Source: Methylophilaceae bacterium
GTDB taxonomy: Bacteria; Pseudomonadota; Gammaproteobacteria; Burkholderiales; Methylophilaceae
Direction: 5' to 3'
NCBI GenBank assembly: GCA_028351715.1
Contig: JAOMKM010000001.1
Span: 1-64,000 of the forward strand
DNA: 64,000 nucleotides
The notes under the pieces are model-generated. The model saw nothing but the letters and a program-made list of their open reading frames with translations. It was not told the origin of the DNA and searched no databases. Numbering within the stretch: position 1 is the first letter of the stretch; the number at the start of each line of letters is the position of its first letter. Both the position numbers and the translations under genes were made by a program. Shown here in pieces: positions 8,340 through 16,950 of this stretch.

Positions 8340-9544
8340 TAAGAAAATACATTAACGAATTATCAAAAAAATTAGTGCTTAAAAGTTTAGAAAATATTTC
8401 TAAAGGTACGCTTTCAATTATTGATGGAAGTGATGAATATAAATTCGGTGGCGACAATACTATAAATGCTGAAATTATAGTTAACAACTCAAGGTTTTAT
8501 ACAGAGATTCTACTTGGCGGCTCTATAGGGGCAAGTGAAGCTTATATCCATAAATCCTGGACATCAAAGGATATAACTAAAGTAATACAACTAATGGCCC
8601 GCAATCAATCAACTGTGGACGTCATAGAAGGTCCGTTTAGAGTTTTAGGAGCTCCGTTCTTAAGAATGCTTCATGCATTAAATAGTAATACACTTTATGG
8701 GAGTAAAAAAAATATTGCCCGACACTACGATTTAAGTAATAAATTTTTCTCACTATTCCTTGACTCGTCAATGATGTATTCCTCTGCAATTTATCCTAAC
8801 AAAAAATCCACAATAGAGACTGCAGCAGAATATAAGTTAGATGTCATTTGTAAAAAATTAGATCTTAAAAAATCACACCATGTTGTTGAAATTGGATCTG
8901 GCTGGGGAGGTTTTGCAATATATGCTGCAAAAAATTATGGTTGTCATGTTACAACAACAACAATCTCTAAGGAGCAGTACAAATATGTTTGTGAAAAAAT
9001 TAAACGCCTCAAGCTTGAAAAAAATATCAAAGTTATATTCAAAGATTATAGAGAGCTAACTGGCAAATATGATAAATTAGTCTCAATTGAAATGATTGAA
9101 GCTGTAGGTCACAAGTTCTATGATTCTTATTTTAGAAAAATCTCTGGATTACTTAATCAAAATGGTGATGCATTAATACAAGCAATTACAATAAGAGATC
9201 AAAGGTATAATCAAGCTATACGTTCAGTTGATTTTATTCAAAAATATATATTTCCTGGAAGTTGCATCCCATCTATAAATGCGATGCAAAATGCAATAAC
9301 TGGATCAGGTGATATGGTAATTAACGATGTGCGTGATATTGGTCATCATTATGCGAAAACGTTAGCTGACTGGAAAAAAAAATTTACTTCAAATAAAAAA
9401 GATATTATTAAGTTAGGATTTGATGAGGAATTCATAAGAATGTGGGGGCTTTATTTTAGCTATTGTGAGGGTGGATTTTTAGAGAAGTCAATTAGCAACT
9501 TACATCTACATATTACCAAGCCAGATTATAGAAATAAAATTTAA
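8336..9544 (+). CDS. Cyclopropane-fatty-acid-synthase family protein with altered active site
   Basis: A 402-aa protein with the full-length CFA architecture: an N-terminal lipid-binding domain (about residues 1-110) and a SAM-methyltransferase domain with VEIGSGWGGFAIYAA (about 183-197). Compared with E. coli Cfa as I remember it, the Cys of YSCxYW is Ser here (MYSSAIY), MFEHVG is MIEAVG (Glu kept, His replaced by Ala), and the His of LLHTIG is replaced by Gln in ALIQAITI. Cys139, Glu239 and His266 of E. coli Cfa hold the catalytic bicarbonate, so two of these ligands are missing. This makes simple methyl transfer or another reaction more likely than cyclopropane formation. It is the last gene of the lipid operon. 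Confidence 0.88.
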   Translation: MIRKYINELSKKLVLKSLENISKGTLSIIDGSDEYKFGGDNTINAEIIVNNSRFYTEILLGGSIGASEAYIHKSWTSKDITKVIQLMARNQSTVDVIEGPFRVLGAPFLRMLHALNSNTLYGSKKNIARHYDLSNKFFSLFLDSSMMYSSAIYPNKKSTIETAAEYKLDVICKKLDLKKSHHVVEIGSGWGGFAIYAAKNYGCHVTTTTISKEQYKYVCEKIKRLKLEKNIKVIFKDYRELTGKYDKLVSIEMIEAVGHKFYDSYFRKISGLLNQNGDALIQAITIRDQRYNQAIRSVDFIQKYIFPGSCIPSINAMQNAITGSGDMVINDVRDIGHHYAKTLADWKKKFTSNKKDIIKLGFDEEFIRMWGLYFSYCEGGFLEKSISNLHLHITKPDYRNKI

Positions 9545-9598
9545 TTTTAGTTGAAGGCTAGTAATATTTTAAAATAAACCGCATATTACTAAAAAACT

Positions 9599-11458
9599 AT
9601 GGATAACTATTACATCACCAAAGCACAGTCAAAGGAGAAAAAAGGAGATCTTGAGGGGGCATTGGCTGAATACCAAAAAGCACTTCTAGAGGATCCATAT
9701 AATAATGGGATTCAAATAGAGATTGGAAATTTATATGCAATGCTTGGTTTCTTTGATAAAGCTGTAGAGCATTTAAGGATAGCATTTGTTTCATCCCCTA
9801 GTGACCAAAATCTAAAAGATGGTCTCTGTTTTTGCTTATGTGAATCTGGAAATCAATATTACGATAATAGAAATTTCTATCTTGCGGAAAATAATTTCCA
9901 GGAGGCAGTAAGACTCAATCCATCTAAATCTGAATATTTATTTAACCTAGGTAATACTTGTTATGCTCAAGGAAAATATAAGAAAGCCCTAGAATATTAT
10001 AATAAATCACTTGAACTATATTACGATCCAGAAACACTCTCATGTATTGGAAATTCGCTTAGATCTTCTGGTAAATTATTAGAGGCAATAGAGTTTTATA
10101 CTAATGCTTTAAAGGAAAATCCAGCCCTAATTCATACTGAGATTGAGCTAACACATTTAAAACAAAATATTTGTAACTGGGATGACATAAGTCATCTCTT
10201 TAAAAATATTAAAAATCATATTAATAACATAAACTCTGGTTGCATTTCTCCATTTACAGTTTTTTCAATGCCTGAAATTAGTTGTGAGGATCAGCTTAAA
10301 GTTTCGTCTAGCTGGGCTCAAAAATCCTCACATAAGATCCAAAAAGTTAAGCGAAGTAAAAGAAAAAATTCAAAAATAAATTTAGGCTACCTCTCATCTG
10401 ACTTCAGGCTTCATCCCCTATACTTCCTAATTATTGACGTTTTCAAAAATCATGATAGAGATAATTTCGATATCACACTTTATTATTCAGGAAAAAACGA
10501 TGATTCAGATGCACATAATAATTTTAAAAATCTGGGTTTTGATTTTATAAATATCTCAGAATTGAGTAATGATGCAGTAGCTAAATTGATAACAAAAAAA
10601 GATACGGATATATTGGTTGACCTTTCTGGATTTACAAAAAATAGCCGTTCAATCATTGCTGCGTATAAACCAGCAAAAAAACATATTAATTGGTTAGGGT
10701 TTCCAGGGACTATGGGATACATTAATTCATCGCCACTTTATGAGCATATATTAGCTGATCACTATATTATCCCAGATACTCATAAGCCATATTATGCGGA
10801 AAATATTATCTACCTGCCAAACTGTTATCAACCCAACATTGAAAATCGCGCTCCATTATTGCCTGTCAATAAAAAACTATTTGGCTTTGCTGAAGGTGTT
10901 TTTATTTATGCTTCATTTGGGCAAACGATTAAAATTACTGAAAATCAATTTATTTTATGGTTGAGGATACTTAAAAATACCCAAAACAGTGTTTTATGGT
11001 TACTCGAATCAAATAAAGAGTCCATGGAGAATCTAACCTTATATGCGGAAAAAAAAGGTATACAGTCGTCCCGTATATGCTTTGCTAAGAAAGTAGATCT
11101 AAATGAACATATTAATAGGCATCAAATAATAGATCTTTATCTGGATACATTTCCATATAATTCCCATACCTCTGCATCTGATGCTATATGGGCTCATTGC
11201 CCTGTATTAACCAAATCAGGTGATACTTTTTCAAGTCGTGTTGCAGGAAGTATCCTTACGGAAGTTAGTTGCCAAGAGCTTATTGTTGAATCAGACGATG
11301 CATATATCAAAGAAGCAATAAGATATTCGACTGACAAGGAGGCATTAAGAATAATAAAAGAAAAAATAATAAGAGGGAAAGAAAGCTCAACTTTATTTAA
11401 GCCAAAATTTTTTACAAGAAATCTTGAAAAAATATACTTAGATATCTTATCTAATTAA
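9599..11458 (+). CDS. TPR-containing SPINDLY/OGT-type glycosyltransferase (GT41)
   Basis: A 619-aa protein. Residues 1 to about 185 are tetratricopeptide repeats (for example GDLEGALAEYQKALLEDPYN and a KYKKALEYYNKSLELY copy). From about residue 260 onward it matches the catalytic region of O-GlcNAc transferase: LGYLSSDFRLHPL, DTDILVDLSGFT, INWLGFPGTMGY and LDTFPYNSHTSASDAIWAHC followed by SGDTFSSRVAGS. GT41 enzymes transfer a sugar from a nucleotide sugar to Ser/Thr of proteins; in bacteria, targets are known in only a few cases. The gene starts 54 bases after the lipid operon in the same direction and is convergent with miaA. No signal peptide is seen, so a cytoplasmic location is likely. 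Confidence 0.9.
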   Translation: MDNYYITKAQSKEKKGDLEGALAEYQKALLEDPYNNGIQIEIGNLYAMLGFFDKAVEHLRIAFVSSPSDQNLKDGLCFCLCESGNQYYDNRNFYLAENNFQEAVRLNPSKSEYLFNLGNTCYAQGKYKKALEYYNKSLELYYDPETLSCIGNSLRSSGKLLEAIEFYTNALKENPALIHTEIELTHLKQNICNWDDISHLFKNIKNHINNINSGCISPFTVFSMPEISCEDQLKVSSSWAQKSSHKIQKVKRSKRKNSKINLGYLSSDFRLHPLYFLIIDVFKNHDRDNFDITLYYSGKNDDSDAHNNFKNLGFDFINISELSNDAVAKLITKKDTDILVDLSGFTKNSRSIIAAYKPAKKHINWLGFPGTMGYINSSPLYEHILADHYIIPDTHKPYYAENIIYLPNCYQPNIENRAPLLPVNKKLFGFAEGVFIYASFGQTIKITENQFILWLRILKNTQNSVLWLLESNKESMENLTLYAEKKGIQSSRICFAKKVDLNEHINRHQIIDLYLDTFPYNSHTSASDAIWAHCPVLTKSGDTFSSRVAGSILTEVSCQELIVESDDAYIKEAIRYSTDKEALRIIKEKIIRGKESSTLFKPKFFTRNLEKIYLDILSN

Positions 11459-11490
11459 GCATAATAATTTAGGTCTTCTTATAAAATAGT

Positions 11491-12426
11491 TTATTGTTCT
11501 ATAAAATTTTTTACACTTTTTATAATATTTATGTCCAATGATTTATCAAAGGGGTCAACCATTAATAAATCGTCCATACCTCTTATCCATGTCATTTGTC
11601 TTTTAGCAAGCTGACGTGTAGCAATAACTATCCTCTCAGTTAAATCATTCAGAGGAATTAGGCCCATAATGTGCTCATAAACCTGCTTATAACCTACAGA
11701 TCTTAGGGCAGGATAAGTTAAATCAAGACTAGGGTTATTTTCAAGTAAAGATTCAACCTCCTCAATAAAACCATTTTTCAACATATCCTTAACGCGAATT
11801 TCAATTCTACTATTTAAAAGAACTCTATCTAAAGGCATCAATGCAATCTTATGAAATTTGTAATTAGTTTCTCGTTTTATATTAGCCTTATGATAAAAAG
11901 ATAAAGGCTTACCAGAAATATAATAGACTTCTAAAGCCCGCATAATTCTCTGTGTATCTTTGCTTTTAATTTTTTTTATACTTACAGGGTCAATGTCTGC
12001 AAGTTTTTTATACAGCTTTTCAAGTCCATATCTATCCAAATCTTTTTTTACACTTTGTCTAGCTTCGCTTGTTGACTCTGGCATTTCATTAAGTGGATTC
12101 TCTAATGAATTAAAATACATCATTGTGCCTCCTACCAAAATTGGAATTTTATTCTCCTTGTATATTTGTGCTGATACTTTATCAACATCTAATTTAAATT
12201 CATTTACAGAATATCTATCACAGGGGTTTTTACAATCAACTAAATGATGTGGGTACTTAGCTAATTCATTTGTCTTGAGTTTTGCTGAACCAATATTTAA
12301 GCCCTTATATATCTGAGCTGAATCAACACTTATAATTTCAATTGGAAAATTATCGAATAAAATTTTTGCCAACTCAGTTTTTCCAGTAGCAGTTGGTCCC
12401 ATTAAAAAAATTTTTTTACTGATCAT
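11491..12426 (-). CDS. miaA: tRNA dimethylallyltransferase MiaA
   Basis: MiaA, 311 aa, attaches dimethylallyl from DMAPP to A37 of tRNAs that read codons starting with U. The P-loop GPTATGKTELA is at residues 10-20, followed by DSAQIYKGLNIGSAK, VGGTMMYFNSL and ATRQLAKRQMTWIRG, the family's standard blocks. The start overlaps the amiC stop by four bases (ATGA), so tsaE-amiC-miaA form one minus-strand operon. The family's usual neighbour hfq is not seen downstream. Confidence 0.97.
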   Translation of the reverse strand: MISKKIFLMGPTATGKTELAKILFDNFPIEIISVDSAQIYKGLNIGSAKLKTNELAKYPHHLVDCKNPCDRYSVNEFKLDVDKVSAQIYKENKIPILVGGTMMYFNSLENPLNEMPESTSEARQSVKKDLDRYGLEKLYKKLADIDPVSIKKIKSKDTQRIMRALEVYYISGKPLSFYHKANIKRETNYKFHKIALMPLDRVLLNSRIEIRVKDMLKNGFIEEVESLLENNPSLDLTYPALRSVGYKQVYEHIMGLIPLNDLTERIVIATRQLAKRQMTWIRGMDDLLMVDPFDKSLDINIIKSVKNFIEQ

Positions 12427-13685
12427 TTAATCTGGGTTGAGCCTGACGATGCAATAGAAGGTTTTGTCTTTAAGTAACTTTTTATTCCTTTAAAAATACT
12501 CATAACTAACTTATTTTGAAATGCCTGTGATCTTAAATTTTTTTCTTCAGTAGGATTACTAAGGAATGCAGTTTCTATAAGAATTGATGGGATATCAGGA
12601 GCTTTTAGAACTGCAAAGCCAGCTTGTTCAACATGTTTCTTATGAAGCCTATTAACTCGCTTAACTTTTTTTAAAACGTGATTACCGAGCTTTATACTAT
12701 CATCAACTGTTGCAGACTGAGATAAGTCTAATAAAGTTTTTGCTAGAAGAGGTTCTTTATCATCGATACTAACTCCCCCTATTAGATCAGATTCATTTTC
12801 CTTGTTGGCGATTAGTTTTGCAAATGCACTAGTAGCTCCTTTTTCTGATAAAGCAAAAATTGATGACCCTCTAACACTTCTTCTAGTAAATGCATCAGCA
12901 TGTATTGAAATAAAAATATTAGCCTTTATTTCTCTTGCTTTTTTTACCCTAGCAGCCAAGGGAACAAAATAATCTCCATCTCTAATTAATACGGCTTTCA
13001 TGCCACTTTCTTTGTCAATTAAGGATTTAAGTTTTTTTGAAATTTGAAGATTAATATCTTTTTCACGTGTACCGCCTTTTCCTATAGCTCCAGGATCTTC
13101 TCCACCGTGTCCAGCATCAATTGCCACTATAATCTGATCTGTTTTTATTTTTTCCTTAAATACATCTTTTTTAGGGTTAATAATTTCATTAGAAATATTT
13201 TTTTTTGTATCTGATTTAACTGAGCTCCTCTTTTCCTCTAATTGCTTTAAAAGAATAGCAATGCTGTCTTGATTCTCTGGATATAAATCAATTACAAGCC
13301 TATTCTTATAGGGTTTAATAGGCTTCAATGAAAAAATTTTAACCCGCGCTTGCCCTTTAAGGTCAATCACTACTCTAGTGACATTTGTAGTGAATTGGGC
13401 AACTCGAATTTTCTTTATATTAGGATCATTTTCTAATAACTGTGATGGTAGGGTCTTAATTGCTTCGTTTATAGCAATGTCCTTAAGATCAATAACTACT
13501 CTTTCTGGGTTCTTAAGGATCATTTGATCATTATTTAAGGGTGCAATCGATTCAATTGTAATCCTGGTATATTCTTGAGAAGGCCATATCCTTGTTGCAT
13601 GAATATCATTTTTTGAATATGCATTACCGGCAATAATAAGTAAAATTAAAATGAAAAACAGACTTATATTAAATCTTTTATACAT
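12423..13685 (-). CDS. amiC: N-acetylmuramoyl-L-alanine amidase (AmiC type)
   Basis: A 420-aa periplasmic zinc amidase that splits the stem peptide from MurNAc during cell separation. The N-terminal signal peptide is about residues 1-24. An AMIN domain follows (about 28-135; repeats like RVVIDLKDIA and RVVIDLKGQA), then a low-complexity linker and an Amidase_3 domain (about 185-405). Zinc and catalytic motifs are visible: AIDAGHGGEDPGAIG, an SIHADAF loop and IETAFLSNPTEE. The start overlaps the tsaE end by 22 bases. AMIN plus a single amidase domain without LysM is the AmiC layout. Confidence 0.93.
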   Translation of the reverse strand: MYKRFNISLFFILILLIIAGNAYSKNDIHATRIWPSQEYTRITIESIAPLNNDQMILKNPERVVIDLKDIAINEAIKTLPSQLLENDPNIKKIRVAQFTTNVTRVVIDLKGQARVKIFSLKPIKPYKNRLVIDLYPENQDSIAILLKQLEEKRSSVKSDTKKNISNEIINPKKDVFKEKIKTDQIIVAIDAGHGGEDPGAIGKGGTREKDINLQISKKLKSLIDKESGMKAVLIRDGDYFVPLAARVKKAREIKANIFISIHADAFTRRSVRGSSIFALSEKGATSAFAKLIANKENESDLIGGVSIDDKEPLLAKTLLDLSQSATVDDSIKLGNHVLKKVKRVNRLHKKHVEQAGFAVLKAPDIPSILIETAFLSNPTEEKNLRSQAFQNKLVMSIFKGIKSYLKTKPSIASSGSTQIK

Positions 13686-14128
13686 TCGGCTCCTTTTGGG
13701 GTATTTGCTGTTATCAAAGCATTTCTTTTGATGCTACTAACATAATTTAAATGGATTATTAAATCAGAAATAGGCAAATATGGATGACCTTTTTCTGGCC
13801 ATTCAATTAAATTAATGCTCCCTCCATCAATAAACTCATTAAACCCTGCTTCATGCCATTCCTCAGGACCTTTAAAGCGATATAAATCAAAATGGTTTAC
13901 AGTATATATATCAAGTTTATACTGCTCAACAAGGCTATAAGATGGGCTTTTAACTGTACCTTTAAAACCTAACTCAAAAATAAAATCTCTTGCAAATGAT
14001 GTTTTTCCTGATCCTAGGTCTCCAGACAAGTAAATTAACATACCAAAGCTTATTTTTTGGGCAATTTTTTTTGCGAGCTCATGGGTAGCTGTTTCGTTAT
14101 TTAAGTTAATTGATGGAACATTTATCAT
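13664..14128 (-). CDS. tsaE: tRNA threonylcarbamoyladenosine biosynthesis ATPase TsaE
   Basis: TsaE, 154 aa, is the small P-loop ATPase that works with TsaB and TsaD to make t6A37 in tRNAs. The Walker A motif LSGDLGSGKTSFAR is at about residues 34-47, followed by KSPSYSLVEQY and VNHFDLYRF, the usual TsaE blocks. It is the first gene of the tsaE-amiC-miaA operon. Its start is only 24 bases from the divergent queG start, so both promoters must overlap the opposite coding sequences or be very compact. Confidence 0.95.
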   Translation of the reverse strand: MINVPSINLNNETATHELAKKIAQKISFGMLIYLSGDLGSGKTSFARDFIFELGFKGTVKSPSYSLVEQYKLDIYTVNHFDLYRFKGPEEWHEAGFNEFIDGGSINLIEWPEKGHPYLPISDLIIHLNYVSSIKRNALITANTPKGAECIKDLI

Positions 14129-14152
14129 AGTTTTAGTTTATTATTTTTCCAT

Positions 14153-15211
14153 ATGAATGATAAATTAAAGTCGAATGCATTTGCAACAAAAATTAAAAAT
14201 TGGGGCATTGAGCTAGGATTTAATCATGTTGGTATATCCGATGCTAACCTAAAAAGCCAAGAGAAGTCCTACCAACAATGGATAAAATTAGGATTTCATG
14301 GCGATATGAGCTACTTAAAACGTCATCAAAATCTGAAATTCTCACCAGAAAGTCTTGTTAAGGATACAGTTAGCATCATTTCCGTAAGGCTTGATTATAT
14401 GCCACTTAAAGAGAGTACTTTAACAGTTCTAAAGGATAAAAATCGTGCATATATATCTCGGTATGCACTTGGAAGAGATTACCATAAGGTCATTAGGTCA
14501 AAACTAAAGAAATTAGCAGAAAAAATTAAAGTTGAAGCCAGGAATCTATCAACAAATATAAGGGTATTTACTGACAGCGCACCTGTACTTGAAGTTGGAA
14601 TTGCGGAAAAAGCAGGATTAGGTTGGAGAGGAAAGCATACACTTCTACTAAATAAGGAACATGGCTCATGGTTCTTCCTAGGCGAGATATACACAAATCT
14701 TTCTCTTCCATATGATAGTTATGTGACAAAACATTGTGGCTCATGCAAGGCTTGCATAGACATATGTCCAACAAATGCAATTATTGCTCCTTACAAACTT
14801 GATGCCAGAAAATGTATATCTTATTTAACAATAGAAAATAAAAATGAGATACCAGTACAATACAGAAAGGCAATAGGAAATAGAGTATACGGCTGCGATG
14901 ATTGTCAATTAGTTTGTCCTTGGAATAAGTACGCTAAAATAACCAAAGAAAAAGATTTTTTAGTTAGGCACGACCTGAATAATATATCTTTAATTGATAG
15001 CTTTAAATTTTCTGAAGAAGACTTTAACAATGTTTTTAAAGGAAGTGCTATCTACCGTATTGGCTATCAACAATGGTTAAGAAATATTGCTGTTGGTTTA
15101 GGCAACGCTCCTAAAAGCCAAGAAACCATTAGAGTTTTAAAGTCTAAGCTTGATTCTTCGAGCGATCTTGTAAAAAAACACATTGTGTGGGCGATTGATC
15201 AACATAAATAA
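14153..15211 (+). CDS. queG: Epoxyqueuosine reductase QueG
   Basis: QueG, 352 aa, reduces epoxyqueuosine to queuosine in tRNA, using cobalamin and two [4Fe-4S] clusters. Both ferredoxin-type motifs are present: CGSCKACIDICPTNAI (about residues 195-210) and CDDCQLVCPWN (about 243-253). The N-terminal GFNHVGISDANL and the SAPVLEVGIAEKAGLGWRGK block are typical. queD, an early gene of the same pathway, lies at 24.8 kb. tsaE-queG divergence is common in proteobacteria. Confidence 0.96.
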   Translation: MNDKLKSNAFATKIKNWGIELGFNHVGISDANLKSQEKSYQQWIKLGFHGDMSYLKRHQNLKFSPESLVKDTVSIISVRLDYMPLKESTLTVLKDKNRAYISRYALGRDYHKVIRSKLKKLAEKIKVEARNLSTNIRVFTDSAPVLEVGIAEKAGLGWRGKHTLLLNKEHGSWFFLGEIYTNLSLPYDSYVTKHCGSCKACIDICPTNAIIAPYKLDARKCISYLTIENKNEIPVQYRKAIGNRVYGCDDCQLVCPWNKYAKITKEKDFLVRHDLNNISLIDSFKFSEEDFNNVFKGSAIYRIGYQQWLRNIAVGLGNAPKSQETIRVLKSKLDSSSDLVKKHIVWAIDQHK

Positions 15212-15293
15212 ATTTTCACCCTCTACATTTTAATCAAAAAAGTTTGCTACAATTACACCCTATTAAATTAAATAAAAAAATCCCTTCTGCAAT

Positions 15294-16946
15294 ATGACAT
15301 CAATAAAAAACAGTGACGCATGGATTGCTTTAGTCGACCATCACAAATCAATTAAGTCTGCTGAAATGCGAGACTTATTCAATGAGGATGAGAATAGGTT
15401 TAATGACAATCATATTCAATACGATGATTTACTCATTGATTTCTCTAAAAACCGTATTACTAAGGACACAATCCCTTTACTTATAAAGCTCTCGCATGAG
15501 GCAAACCTTAATTTATGGAGAGATAAATTATTTTCAGGTGAGAAAATAAATTTCAGTGAAAATCGATCAGCTCTTCATACTGCGTTACGAAATAGATCTA
15601 ACACACCTGTCCTATCTGAGGGTAAGAATGTAATGCCAGAAATAAATGAATCTATTGATAAAATGGGTAATTTCTCAGAATCTGTAAGATCAGGAGAATG
15701 GAAGGGGTTTACTGGCAAAAGAATTGAAACAATTGTAAATATTGGTATTGGTGGTTCAGATCTTGGTCCAGCTATGGTATGCAAAGCATTAAAGCCATAC
15801 GGAACAAAAAATATTATTCCTTTATTTGTATCAAATGTTGATGGAGCAGATTTAGCTCAAACACTCCAGCAATGTGACCCAGAAACTACTCTCTTTATTA
15901 TCGCATCTAAAACTTTCACTACACAAGAAACTATGACGAATGCATTTTCAGCCAGAGAATGGTTAATTAGTAAACTAAAAGATTCTGCCGCGATTAGTAG
16001 ACATTTTGTTGCAATTTCTACAAATATAACTGCAGTTGAGGATTTTGGAATTGCTAAAAATAATATGTTTAAATTTTGGGATTGGGTTGGTGGAAGATAT
16101 TCCTTATGGTCATCTATAGGCCTGCCAATTGCAATTTTTATTGGTATAGATAACTTTAAAGATCTATTAGCAGGTGCACATGAAATAGATAATCATTTTA
16201 AAACCGCTCCGCCAGAAAAGAATATCCCTGTAGTACTCGCTTTAATAGGTATTTGGAATATTAATTTCTTTAATTTTACAACCCATGCAATTTTACCTTA
16301 CGACCAAGGCCTTTCTTTATTACCCTCATATCTTCAGCAACTAGATATGGAAAGTAATGGAAAGTTTATTGACAGAGAGGGTAATCGTATTTGTCTAAAT
16401 ACAGGACCGATATTATGGGGAGAATCAGGAACTAATGGTCAGCATGCCTTCTACCAATTACTTCACCAGGGCAAAGAAATTGTTCCAACAGACTTCTTAA
16501 TGCCTATTCATTCTCAATACAAAATTGGTGAAAATGGAGATGGGCACCACAAAATTCTGATATCTAATTTTATTGCTCAGACTAAATCTTTGATGCTTGG
16601 TAAAACTGAGACAGAAGCTAGAGACGAGATGTTAGGAAAAGGAATACCTAAAAAAGATATTGATTTACTAGCAAGTCATAAATCTTTTATTGGGAATCGT
16701 CCATCAACTTCTATTTTATTCAATAAGCTAGATCCTAAAACTCTAGGGCGTATAATTGCAATCTATGAACACAAAATTTTTGTTCAGGGCATTATATGGA
16801 ATATCAACTCTTTTGATCAATGGGGCGTTGAATATGGAAAGCAAATTGCCTCACTTGTGCTTCCAGAATTAAGAAAAAAAACTACGACAACGGCCTTTGA
16901 TTCATCGACAAATAACCTAATAAATTACACAAAAAAAAATTTATAA
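15294..16946 (+). CDS. pgi: Glucose-6-phosphate isomerase
   Basis: Pgi, 550 aa, interconverts glucose-6-phosphate and fructose-6-phosphate. Signature blocks include IGIGGSDLGPAMV (about 147-159), DWVGGRYSLWSSIG, LPSYLQQLDMESNGK and GQHAFYQLLHQG, and the C-terminal region carries KIFVQGIIWNINSFDQWGVE. In ribulose-monophosphate methylotrophs it links fructose-6-phosphate to the oxidative hexose branch; that role is inference because the organism is not proven. A TACAAT at 15248-15253, about 41 bases upstream, is a possible -10 box, but no clear -35 box accompanies it. It converges with the S49 peptidase gene four bases away. Confidence 0.98.
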   Translation: MTSIKNSDAWIALVDHHKSIKSAEMRDLFNEDENRFNDNHIQYDDLLIDFSKNRITKDTIPLLIKLSHEANLNLWRDKLFSGEKINFSENRSALHTALRNRSNTPVLSEGKNVMPEINESIDKMGNFSESVRSGEWKGFTGKRIETIVNIGIGGSDLGPAMVCKALKPYGTKNIIPLFVSNVDGADLAQTLQQCDPETTLFIIASKTFTTQETMTNAFSAREWLISKLKDSAAISRHFVAISTNITAVEDFGIAKNNMFKFWDWVGGRYSLWSSIGLPIAIFIGIDNFKDLLAGAHEIDNHFKTAPPEKNIPVVLALIGIWNINFFNFTTHAILPYDQGLSLLPSYLQQLDMESNGKFIDREGNRICLNTGPILWGESGTNGQHAFYQLLHQGKEIVPTDFLMPIHSQYKIGENGDGHHKILISNFIAQTKSLMLGKTETEARDEMLGKGIPKKDIDLLASHKSFIGNRPSTSILFNKLDPKTLGRIIAIYEHKIFVQGIIWNINSFDQWGVEYGKQIASLVLPELRKKTTTTAFDSSTNNLINYTKKNL

Positions 16947-16950
16947 GTAT

